From Pseudomonas sp. (GTDB lineage: Bacteria; Pseudomonadota; Gammaproteobacteria; Pseudomonadales; Pseudomonadaceae), in assembly GCF_030698175.1 (NCBI RefSeq), contig NZ_JAUYNT010000009.1, positions 1 through 64,000 of the forward strand: 64,000 nt of DNA. Direction: 5' to 3'. The position numbers were made by a program, and so were the translations under genes. Positions 8,028-15,444 of the stretch are shown piece after piece (position 1 is the first letter of the stretch; every line of letters begins with the position of its first letter). The notes under the pieces were generated by a model, which did no database searches, had not been told where the DNA came from, and was given only the letters and a program-made list of their open reading frames with translations.

Positions 8028-8936
8028 ATGGGCCAATATCAACGGCTGCTGCTGATCGCCGACCCGAGCATGCGTCACCATGCGGCGTTGCAACGTGCCA
8101 TGGCGCTGGCCGAGGCGAGTGGGGCGGCGCTGCATATCGCGGTATTTATTGAGCCCCTGGCGGTGTTTGACGATAACTTTCAGGAGCTGCCCCGTGAGGG
8201 GCAGTTAGAAGAGCGGCGCCGCTGGTTGCAAAAAGAGACGGCGGGGTTAAGCGCCAAGGGCATCCCGGTGACCATCGAGGTGGTCTGGAGTAACCAGCCG
8301 CTGGCGGAAACCCTCCTGCATGTGGCGCAGATGCAGCCGGATTTGTTGATCAAGGATGTGCAGCACGAGTCGGCGCTCAAGCGAGTATTTATCACCCCGC
8401 TGGACTGGCACTTGCTGCGCGAGTGTCCGGTGCCGGTGCACCTGGTCAGCGTGGCCGAGCATGTCTTGCCGCGTAAGGTGTTGGCGGCGGTCGACTCGGC
8501 CAGCCCGCAGACGCAGATCCCCGGGCTTAACGATCAGATCATTCAGGCGGCCAATGCCCTGGCCTTGCAATGCGATGCCGAGCTGCACTTGTTAAACACC
8601 TATGACCTGTCGCCGGCGATTTTCTGGGAAGGTGCGGCGGGCGCGGCAGCCTGGTCGGCGGACTATGCCGGGGAGTTGCGCAACTCCTTGCACCTGGCGT
8701 TTGACGCCCTGGCCGATCGCTATGGCGTGCCGCCCGAGCGACGGCATTTCGTCATGGGCTCGGCGATCAATACCATTGCCGAGTTTGCCCTGCAGTCTCA
8801 GGCCGACGTGCTGGTGATGGGCACGGTACAGCGCCATGGCCTGGAAACCTTGCTCGGCAGTACCACCGAATATGTGCTGTACCAGGCGCCCTGCAATATC
8901 CTGGCGGTCAAACCACCGGCGGCTGACGCGCTATAA
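8028..8936 (+). CDS. tandem-domain universal stress protein
   Basis: A 302-residue protein with two UspA folds (about residues 1-150 and 155-300), as in UspE. The second domain has a complete nucleotide-binding signature near the end (VMGTVQRHGLETLLGST, G-x2-G-x9-GS/T type); the first is degenerate. Such proteins support survival under anaerobic or energy stress, and several Pseudomonas usp genes belong to the Anr regulon, consistent with the perfect box upstream. ATG at 8028 is chosen over ATG at 8022 because GGGAGA at 8016-8021 gives normal spacing. Confidence 0.85.
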   Translation: MGQYQRLLLIADPSMRHHAALQRAMALAEASGAALHIAVFIEPLAVFDDNFQELPREGQLEERRRWLQKETAGLSAKGIPVTIEVVWSNQPLAETLLHVAQMQPDLLIKDVQHESALKRVFITPLDWHLLRECPVPVHLVSVAEHVLPRKVLAAVDSASPQTQIPGLNDQIIQAANALALQCDAELHLLNTYDLSPAIFWEGAAGAAAWSADYAGELRNSLHLAFDALADRYGVPPERRHFVMGSAINTIAEFALQSQADVLVMGTVQRHGLETLLGSTTEYVLYQAPCNILAVKPPAADAL

Positions 8937-9010
8937 GCACCGGCCAATAGTTGAAGCGCTCCTACGAAGAGCTGCGCCTCGGCGCAACACATAACGGGGA
9001 TAGCGCCAAA

Positions 9011-9045
9011 CAAAAAGCCCCCGGTCATGCTCGATGGCCGGGGGC
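9011..9045 (-). terminator. intrinsic terminator of the hsp20 gene
   Basis: On the minus strand the stem GCCCCCGG/CCGGGGGC (9038-9045 and 9017-9024) is followed by TTTTTG. It starts 12 bases after the hsp20 stop codon. GC stem plus T tract is typical of factor-independent termination. Confidence 0.85.
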
Positions 9046-9056
9046 ATGGGCAAGGC

Positions 9057-9596
9057 TCAGTTGATTTTTATCGGAATGACTTTTTCCGGTTTGCTGGCCT
9101 CAGGTTTCTTCGGCATTTTGACGGTCAGAATACCCTTGCTGAAGCTTGCCTCAATGCGCTCTGGGTCGATGCCTTTGGGCAGATTGAAGATGCGCTCGAA
9201 GGCGCCATAGTGGCGCTCGGAGAGGTAGTAACCTTGCTTCTTCTCCTCGGTTTTCTCCATTTTCTCGCCGCGAATCAGCATGTTGCCGTCGGACAATTTG
9301 ATCTCGATATTGTTCTCGTCCAGACCGGGCAATTCGGCGGTGAGTTCGAAGAATTTGTCTTTCTCGGCGATATCCACGGCCGGCATGCTGTGGCCCAGTA
9401 GCTCACGCCGCCAAGTGGGCTCGGCATCGAAAGGATTACGCCGAAAAGGCAGGTGCAAGTCGCCGATGTGGAAGTCCTCGAATAGCTGATCGACTTGCCG
9501 GCGCAAGTTCTCCAGCGGCTGGCGTAGATCCATGCGGCTCAGTCCCTTGCCGGCTTTCTCTTCAGGCTCTAGGGGTTTGCGTACGATATTGACCAT
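9057..9596 (-). CDS. Hsp20/alpha-crystallin family small heat-shock protein
   Basis: A 179-residue small chaperone. An N-terminal variable region of about 75 residues (FEDFHIGDLHLPF) is followed by an alpha-crystallin domain with VDIAEKDKFFELTAELPGL, IRGEK and the closing FNLPKGID and GILTVKMPK motifs, then the I-x-I type tail IPIKIN. It holds unfolding proteins in an ATP-independent way. The start at 9596 is preferred to upstream in-frame ATGs because GGAGGAATT precedes it. The shared FNR box at 9667 lies about 77 bases upstream, at a fitting distance, so induction may be low-oxygen rather than heat dependent. Confidence 0.9.
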   Translation of the reverse strand: MVNIVRKPLEPEEKAGKGLSRMDLRQPLENLRRQVDQLFEDFHIGDLHLPFRRNPFDAEPTWRRELLGHSMPAVDIAEKDKFFELTAELPGLDENNIEIKLSDGNMLIRGEKMEKTEEKKQGYYLSERHYGAFERIFNLPKGIDPERIEASFSKGILTVKMPKKPEASKPEKVIPIKIN

Positions 9597-9666
9597 TTTC
9601 AATTCCTCCAATGCTGGTGATCCACAGGGGACAGGGATATTTTTGCGCTGCTGCATGCAGCACATT

Positions 9667-9680
9667 TTGATCTTGATCAA
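9667..9680. promoter_or_regulatory. FNR/Anr box shared by divergent hsp20 and formate dehydrogenase genes
   Basis: TTGATCTTGATCAA is a perfect palindromic Anr site, centred at 9673.5. For the plus strand a -10-like TAACCT lies at 9703-9708, giving a start near 9715. For the minus strand a TATCCC element lies near 9637-9642. One box could therefore activate both genes as a class II site in each direction. Confidence 0.8.
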
Positions 9681-9736
9681 ACAGCCGCCATCGCCCCGCC
9701 ACTAACCTGGGCACAGGCGACGAGGGAGGCGGGGTG

Positions 9737-11833
9737 ATGCGTGTAGTGCCGAGCATTTGCACTTTCTGCGGGGTGGGTTGCGGTATCGGCCTGCGGGTCG
9801 AGGACGGCCGGGTAATAGGCGTCGAGCCGCAACCGGGGCACCCGGTCAGCCAGGGCCAGCTGTGTGCCAAGGGCTGGGCCACCAGCTTTGCCATAGACCC
9901 ACAGAACCGCCTGACCAACCCCTTGATCAAGGAGCACGGGGTGTTTCGCCGCGCCAGTTGGGACGAAGCGTTGGCGCGGGTGGCCAGTGAGTTCAGGTTG
10001 GCCATGGATGAGCTGGGGCCGTCGGGCGTCGGGGTGATCAGCTGCGCCCGGGCCACTAACGAAGATAACTACGCGGCGCAAAAATTCGCTCGTGCGGTGC
10101 TCAAGAGCAACAACATCGACCATTGCGCGCGCATCTGCCACAGTCCCTCGGTGGCCGGCTTGGGGCTAACCCTGGGGTCCGGCGCCATGACCAACAGCAT
10201 TGCCGACATCGATCAGGCCGAGGTGATTCTGGTGATCGGCGCCGATGTCACCGAGAACCACGCCATGCTCGGCGCCCGCATGCTGCGGGCGCAGGCGCGC
10301 GGTGCCTGTTTGATTGTGGTCGACCCGCGCAAAACCCGGCTGGCGCGCCTGGCCGACATCCACCTGCAGGTGCGTCTGGGCACTAATATCGCGCTGCTCA
10401 ATGGCCTGCTGCAGATCATCTTCGCCAACGGTTGGGAGAATCAGCCCTTCCTGGCCGCCCGTTGTGAGGATGTCGGGCCCTTGCTCCGGCATCTGGCGGC
10501 GCTGACGCCGGAGCAGACCAGCGCCATTACCGGGGTGCCAGAGGCCGATCTGCTGGCAGTGGCGCGGCGCTACAGTCAGGCGGGCGCGGCCCTGATCGCC
10601 TATGGCATGGGCATCACCCAATTTCAGAGCGGCACCAATAACGTCATAGCGGTTTCCAATCTGGCGTTGGCCTGCGGTCAGGTTGGGCGGCCGGGCACCG
10701 GCATAGCGCCGCTGCGCGGGCAGAATAATGTCCAGGGCGCGTGCGACATGGGCTGCTTGCCGAATGTCTATCCCGGTTATCAGAGCGCCGCCGATCCCCT
10801 GGTGCAGGCCAAGTTTGCCCAGGCCTGGGGCACTCCGATGCCGGCGCAGCCGGGGCTGACCTCCCTGGGGATGACCCACGCGGCGCAACTGGGTGAGCTG
10901 CGGGCGCTGATGATCATGGGTGAGGAGCCGCTGCTGACCGACCCGGACCAGAATCAGGTGGCCCGCGCCCTGGCCGCGCTGGACTTTTTGGTGGTGGTCG
11001 AGCTAACCCTGACCGAAACCGCCAAGTGTGCCGATGTGGTGTTGCCGGCGGCGGCGTTTGCCGAGAAGGAGGGCACCTTCACCAACTGCGAGCGCCGGGT
11101 GCAACGCATTCGCCAGGCCATAACGCCACCCGGCAAGGCCCGCAGCGACTGGCAGATTCTCGCGGAACTGGCGGCGCGCATGGGCTACTCGGGCATGGGC
11201 TGGGGCGATGCCGAGGCCGTGTTCGCCGAGATGACCTCCTTGACGCCGCTCTTTGCTGCCATGAACTACCCCACGCTGGAGGCTAACCACGGCCTGCAGT
11301 GGCCCTGCGACGCGGCCCATCCCCAGGGCTCGCCGCTGCTGCATGGCGAGCACTTCCCTATAGGTCGCGGGCGTTTGCTGCCGGTGTCCTATGCGCCGCC
11401 GGCCGAATGCCCGGACGCCGAGTATCCGTTCTTCTTCACCACCCAGCGCCTGCACTTTCACTACGGCTGCGGTTCCATGACGCGCAAGTCGCCACTGCTG
11501 GAGCGCGAGACGCCCCGTGGCCTGTTATTTATGCACCCGGACGATGGCGCCGCCCTGCAGTTGCAGGATGCTCAGGGCGTGCGCGTCAGTTCCCGGCGTG
11601 GCTGGCTGGAGACTCGCGTGCAGTTCACCGATGACCTGCCCAGGGGCCTGCTGTCCATGCCCTATCATTTTCGTGAGGCGCCCTGTAATCGGCTGACCAA
11701 CGACGCCCAAGACCCGCGCACCAAAATGCCCGAACTCAAGGCTTGCGCCGTGGCGGTGCAAGCCCTGGCGCCGGGCGTGGCGCCGCAGATTCAGGCCGGC
11801 GCCGCCGAGGTGAACCGCTATGCAAGCCTATAG
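9737..11833 (+). CDS. molybdopterin formate dehydrogenase catalytic subunit (Cys type)
   Basis: A 698-residue molybdopterin oxidoreductase. Cys8, Cys11, Cys15 and Cys43 bind a 4Fe-4S cluster, followed by Lys45. The motif ARICHSPSVAGL places Cys134 where E. coli FdhF has selenocysteine, followed by the catalytic His, so it is a Cys-type formate dehydrogenase. Middle and C-terminal molybdopterin-guanine-dinucleotide domains are present and the length fits FdhF-like enzymes without N-terminal ferredoxin domains. No twin-arginine signal is seen, so it is cytoplasmic. ATG at 9737 has GGGAGG seven bases upstream; GTG at 9734 is possible. It overlaps the next gene by 14 bases and has an Anr box upstream. 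Confidence 0.9.
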   Translation: MRVVPSICTFCGVGCGIGLRVEDGRVIGVEPQPGHPVSQGQLCAKGWATSFAIDPQNRLTNPLIKEHGVFRRASWDEALARVASEFRLAMDELGPSGVGVISCARATNEDNYAAQKFARAVLKSNNIDHCARICHSPSVAGLGLTLGSGAMTNSIADIDQAEVILVIGADVTENHAMLGARMLRAQARGACLIVVDPRKTRLARLADIHLQVRLGTNIALLNGLLQIIFANGWENQPFLAARCEDVGPLLRHLAALTPEQTSAITGVPEADLLAVARRYSQAGAALIAYGMGITQFQSGTNNVIAVSNLALACGQVGRPGTGIAPLRGQNNVQGACDMGCLPNVYPGYQSAADPLVQAKFAQAWGTPMPAQPGLTSLGMTHAAQLGELRALMIMGEEPLLTDPDQNQVARALAALDFLVVVELTLTETAKCADVVLPAAAFAEKEGTFTNCERRVQRIRQAITPPGKARSDWQILAELAARMGYSGMGWGDAEAVFAEMTSLTPLFAAMNYPTLEANHGLQWPCDAAHPQGSPLLHGEHFPIGRGRLLPVSYAPPAECPDAEYPFFFTTQRLHFHYGCGSMTRKSPLLERETPRGLLFMHPDDGAALQLQDAQGVRVSSRRGWLETRVQFTDDLPRGLLSMPYHFREAPCNRLTNDAQDPRTKMPELKACAVAVQALAPGVAPQIQAGAAEVNRYASL

Positions 11834-12854
11834 CCTGGATCGGGTCGAACGCCTGCGCAGCCATCTGGCGCAAGACCGTCAGCTCTACGAGGTGCGCCCG
11901 GATGGCCAGGGCGGTCAGCATTGGCAGCCGGTGGCGGCCAGTGATCTGGGCGAGTTCTTGCCGCTGGCCGAGCCGCCACCGTTTTCGGCCAAGAGCTTCT
12001 TCTTCCCCGAGCGCGAGTTGCTGTTTCGTTTCAGCGGCGGCAATTTTTACTCGGCGCTGCCTGCGGTAACCGCCCAGGTGCTGTTCGGCCTGCATGCCTG
12101 CGACCTGCAGGCGGTGGCCTATCAGGATCAGTTCTTCGCCGCCGACCGACATTATCAAACGCGCCGCCGCGTCACCCTGCTGGTGGGCATCGATTGTCTG
12201 CACAGTTGTTCAGGCGGCTTTTGCAGCACCCTGGGTAGCGGTCCCCAGGTGCACAGTGACAACGCCGATCTGATTCTATTGCCGCGTGCCTCGGCCACGG
12301 CGGACTGGCTGCTGCTGGTCGCCTCCAGCGCCGGCGCGGCGGCCCTGCGTGGGCTGGATTTGCCCCTGGCGCAAGACGACTGGCAGACCGAACGCCATGC
12401 CAACAGCGCCTGCGTGGCGCAAGAACAGGGCGCACAGCGGGAGATAGTCGCGGGCATCGCCAGCCTCAATCAGGGGTTGATCGCCAGTCAAACCTGGGAT
12501 GAGGTCGGGTTGCGCTGCCTGGGCTGCTCGGGCTGCACCTCGGTGTGTCCGACCTGCTCGTGCTTTGCCCCGCTGGACTTGCCCCTGGAGCTGCCGGAGG
12601 AGGCCGGCAGCCAGCGCGAGCGGGTCTGGGACTCCTGCCTGTACCAAGGCTTTCAGCAAGAGGCGAGCGGCCAAAATCCGACGGTTAGCGCTGGGTCACG
12701 GGTGCAGCGCTTCTGGTCGCACAAGTTTGGCGACAGTTTCAAGGCGCAGTTCGGCAGTTACGGCTGCGTCGGTTGTGGTCGCTGCGATCGGGTCTGTCCC
12801 GGTGGCATTGGCGTGCATGGGGTCATGCACAAGGTGGGCACATGCTCGAACTAA
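11820..12854 (+). CDS. 4Fe-4S dicluster electron-transfer subunit (HydB-like)
   Basis: A 344-residue protein with about 200 N-terminal residues of the hydrogenase/sulfhydrogenase beta-subunit type (HACDLQAVAYQDQFF, GIDCLHSC) and two C-terminal ferredoxin-like cluster motifs (CLGCSGCTSVCPTC and CVGCGRCDRVCPGG). Such subunits pass electrons between a catalytic subunit and a flavoprotein in soluble NiFe hydrogenase/sulfur reductases. Here no hydrogenase genes adjoin, and the partner is the formate dehydrogenase whose 3' end it overlaps. The proposal that it wires formate oxidation or CO2 reduction to the downstream flavoprotein is inference. Confidence 0.85.
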   Translation: MQAYSLDRVERLRSHLAQDRQLYEVRPDGQGGQHWQPVAASDLGEFLPLAEPPPFSAKSFFFPERELLFRFSGGNFYSALPAVTAQVLFGLHACDLQAVAYQDQFFAADRHYQTRRRVTLLVGIDCLHSCSGGFCSTLGSGPQVHSDNADLILLPRASATADWLLLVASSAGAAALRGLDLPLAQDDWQTERHANSACVAQEQGAQREIVAGIASLNQGLIASQTWDEVGLRCLGCSGCTSVCPTCSCFAPLDLPLELPEEAGSQRERVWDSCLYQGFQQEASGQNPTVSAGSRVQRFWSHKFGDSFKAQFGSYGCVGCGRCDRVCPGGIGVHGVMHKVGTCSN

Positions 12855-13669
12855 CCCCGAGAAAACTGCGCCTGCTCGATTACTACGACGATGGTGAAGA
12901 TGCCCGCCACTTCAGCTTCGCCATTGAGTCGCCGTGGGTCAGCGATCTACAAACCATTGCCGGACAATTCTTTATGCTGGCGCTGCCAGGTTTTGGTGAG
13001 GCGCCTTTTACCTATGTCAGCCAGCCGGATGCACAGGGCCGCTTTAACGCCTTGATCCGCCGCACCGGGGCGCTCAGCAACGCCTTGTTCGAGCTGCCAG
13101 CGGGCGCCGTCTTGGGTTATCGCGGGCCTTTCGGCAAAGGCTGGCCGCTGTTTTTCAGCACCCATCAGGTCTTGGTGGTGGCCGGCGGTTGCGGCCTAGC
13201 GCCCTTGGCGGGGCTCTTGGATGAAGCCGCCGAGCACCACCTGCCCGTGCACTTGCGGGTGATCTATGGGGCCCGGCGCCAGGCCACCCAGGTGCTGGGC
13301 CGCGAGCGTGAGCGCTGGAAGCAGACGATGAGCTTTAGCGAAACCTTCGACCAGGCCGGCGCCGGCCAGCAGCAAGGCTCGCCCTTGGTGCACCTGGAGC
13401 AGCTGTTTGCCAAGCAAATGCCTGACGCCGTGCTCTGCTGCGGCCCGCAAGCCTTGATGCAGGCCACCGCCGACAGCTGTTTAAACCTGGGCATCCCGGC
13501 CAATAAAATCTGGTTATCCATGGAGCGGCGCATGCATTGCGGCGTCGGCCTGTGCGGGCATTGCTACATAGGCGCAAGTTACGCCTGTGTGGATGGCCCG
13601 GTGTACCGCTATGACCAGCTCCAGGCGGTGCAGGCAGGCTGCTTGACCTTACCGCAAGGGCAAGGTTGA
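12842..13669 (+). CDS. FAD/NAD(P)-binding electron-transfer subunit (HydG-like)
   Basis: A 275-residue ferredoxin-reductase-fold protein. A flavin domain (about residues 1-100, with FTYVSQPDAQG and RRTGALSNALF) is followed by the NAD(P) domain starting at VVAGGCGLAPL and by a C-terminal 2Fe-2S site with Cys residues in MHCGVGLCGHC and YACVDG. This is the gamma-subunit pattern of soluble hydrogenase/sulfhydrogenases and dihydroorotate dehydrogenase PyrK relatives. It overlaps the preceding gene by 13 bases and completes a three-subunit unit that probably links formate to NAD(P)H. AAGGTGG precedes the ATG. Confidence 0.85.
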   Translation: MLELTPRKLRLLDYYDDGEDARHFSFAIESPWVSDLQTIAGQFFMLALPGFGEAPFTYVSQPDAQGRFNALIRRTGALSNALFELPAGAVLGYRGPFGKGWPLFFSTHQVLVVAGGCGLAPLAGLLDEAAEHHLPVHLRVIYGARRQATQVLGRERERWKQTMSFSETFDQAGAGQQQGSPLVHLEQLFAKQMPDAVLCCGPQALMQATADSCLNLGIPANKIWLSMERRMHCGVGLCGHCYIGASYACVDGPVYRYDQLQAVQAGCLTLPQGQG

Positions 13670-13717
13670 AGATGATATTGCGGCTGCAATGAGCCGGTCA
13701 CTTTTGAGGAATTAAGC

Positions 13718-13984
13718 ATGGGCAATATCGAACTGAAAGTTGAGGGCATGAGCTGCGGCTCTTGCGTCAAACACATTAAGGAGGCTTTAGCGCCGCTCGC
13801 CGGGGTCGAAGCAGTGGTGGTCGACCTGGCGGCTGGCCAAGTGCGCGTTACTGGCACTGCCCAGAGTGACGCATTGCTCGCCGCCCTCGACGCGGCGGGC
13901 TATCCTGCGCAGCTGCTCGCCGCCACAACACCCACCGCCAGTAAAGCGGCTGGCAGCGCCAGTGGCGGTTGCTGCTGTCACTAA
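13718..13984 (+). CDS. copZ: heavy-metal-associated domain protein, CopZ-like chaperone
   Basis: An 88-residue protein with one HMA domain (about residues 3-68) carrying GMSCGSC, the MxCxxC metal site, and a short tail ending in the unusual Cys-rich GGCCCH. It should carry Cu(I) to a copper ATPase such as the one at 4251. TGAGGA precedes the ATG. The extra CCCH tail is not usual for CopZ and may add a second metal site. It may be transcribed with the formate dehydrogenase genes 48 bases upstream. Confidence 0.85.
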   Translation: MGNIELKVEGMSCGSCVKHIKEALAPLAGVEAVVVDLAAGQVRVTGTAQSDALLAALDAAGYPAQLLAATTPTASKAAGSASGGCCCH

Positions 13985-14056
13985 GCCGTTACTTAATTGC
14001 CTCGCCTCACGGCCGCTCGGCCATGGGGCTCTAACTGCATCTTTAGGAGTCTCAGC

Positions 14057-14506
14057 ATGTTTAGTCCGCTGCGTATTGCCACCCTCGCCGGCGTACTGCT
14101 GAGCGGGGCGGCCCAGGCTGCCGAGCCGCTGAGCATCGACGTGCATCGTGACGCCAATTGCGGCTGCTGCAAGGACTGGATCAAACACCTGCAAGCCAAT
14201 GGCTTCAAGGTCAACGACAAGGTCGAAACCAATATGAGTGCAGTCAAACAAAGCCTTGGCGTTCCGCCGGGCCTAGCCTCCTGTCATACCGGGGTGATCG
14301 ACGGCAAATTCGTCGAAGGCCACGTGCCCGCCGCGCAGATTGTTGAATTAACCAAGCGCGCAGATCTGGTTGGTATGGCAGTCCCAGGGATGCCCGCCGG
14401 CTCGCCAGGCATGGATTACGGCCAGCCCCACCAGGCTTATCAAGTAATAGGCCTGAGCAAGGCGGGCAGTGAAGAGGTGGTGGCCGAATATGCCGCTGAT
14501 AAGTAG
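14057..14506 (+). CDS. exported DUF411 metal-binding protein
   Basis: A 149-residue DUF411 protein with a signal peptide (cleavage near AQAA, residue 21), the Cys motif ANCGCCKDW, a later conserved Cys-His (ASCHTG) and a Met-rich segment (VPGMPAGSPGMDYG). DUF411 proteins occur in copper and other metal resistance loci and are periplasmic. TAGGAG precedes the chosen ATG. Together with the CopZ-like gene 72 bases upstream it extends the copper set begun at 1755. Confidence 0.85.
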   Translation: MFSPLRIATLAGVLLSGAAQAAEPLSIDVHRDANCGCCKDWIKHLQANGFKVNDKVETNMSAVKQSLGVPPGLASCHTGVIDGKFVEGHVPAAQIVELTKRADLVGMAVPGMPAGSPGMDYGQPHQAYQVIGLSKAGSEEVVAEYAADK

Positions 14507-14530
14507 CGCTCAACGCTTTAGCCGTCGGAC

Positions 14531-14935
14531 TTAACCGCCTAGATAAGCGTCGCGCACCTTGGGGTCGACCAGCAGTTCGGCGCCGCTGCCTTGCATGACG
14601 AACCGGCCGTTTTCCAACACGTAGGCGCGGTCGGCGAGTTTCAGTGCCTGGTTGGCGTTTTGCTCGACCAGAAACACCGTCACGCCATCGCTGCGCAGTT
14701 GTTCGATGATGGCAAAAATCTGCTGGATGATGATCGGTGCCAGGCCCAGGCCCAGTTCGTCGAGCAGCAGAAGATTGGGTTTGCTCATCAACGCGCGGCC
14801 GATGGCGAGCATCTGTTGTTCGCCGCCAGACATGGTGCCAGCGCGTTGGCCGAAGCGCTCCTTGAGGCGCGGGAACAGATGCAAGACCTTGTCCATCTGC
14901 TCTTGGTAGTCGGCGTTCTCAGTGAAAAAAACCAT
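14531..14935 (-). pseudogene. truncated second copy of braG (livF) 3' end
   Basis: This 134-residue reading frame matches residues about 103-233 of the intact BraG at 17809-18510 almost throughout, from FFTE to the final YLGG. The N-terminal third with Walker A is missing, and the Walker B region reads LLLLDELGLGL instead of LLLLDEPSLGL. DNA similarity is high over about 14520-14930 and extends a few bases past the stop, then ends sharply. Both copies have the same orientation, so they form a direct repeat of about 0.4 kb. Without a P-loop it cannot hydrolyse ATP. Confidence 0.9.
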
Positions 14936-15102
14936 CCCCTTAAGATTCGGCCTCCAACACGTAGTCGGGACATGGATTTTTAAGACCGGAATGCCCTCTG
15001 TTTTGTCATATCAATAGTGTTGATGTCATGTGTTTCACCGCGTACCTTTATTCGCACGGCCTGTTGCAGGCTCCGACAGCCCCCAACTCGAAAGGTACGC
15101 AC

Positions 15103-15375
15103 ATGCCCAGGCGCCAGGTTTTGATCGACACTGTCGAGGCGGCATATTCGGCATTTTCGCAAGGCAATATCGACGATCTTCTCAAGCTCTGCGATCCCGC
15201 CTGCACTTGGCAGGCGCCCGGTTTTCGCGTCTATATGCCTTGGGCTGGCGAGCATACGGGTCATGCTGGCGTGCTGAGTTTCATCGCGCAGCTAACAACC
15301 TATCTCGACTTTCAGGAGTTCTATGCCCATTCGCCGGCGTTGCTGGTCGATCTTCATCTTGCTCAAGGTGCTTGA
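15103..15375 (+). pseudogene. truncated SnoaL-like (NTF2-fold) gene
   Basis: A 90-residue frame that begins like SnoaL-type proteins: an N-terminal helix pair (TVEAAYSAFSQGNIDDLL), then CDPACTWQAPG and PWAGEHTGHAGV. The family is usually 120-140 residues and has further beta strands after the DFQEF segment; here the frame ends in unrelated LLVDLHLAQGA. It thus looks truncated or frameshifted near 15330. AAAGGT precedes the ATG. It lies in the cargo between the two braG copies. Confidence 0.55.
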
Positions 15376-15444
15376 GATGCACGGCTCAGCCCAAATCACT
15401 ACAGAGCACGCCATACAACGGCCATCGCCGATCAGGAATCGCTT

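Noticed and set aside
10136..10138. Possible selenocysteine codon in the formate dehydrogenase
   Set aside because: The codon at the active-site position is TGC (Cys134), not TGA, so no SECIS element is needed.
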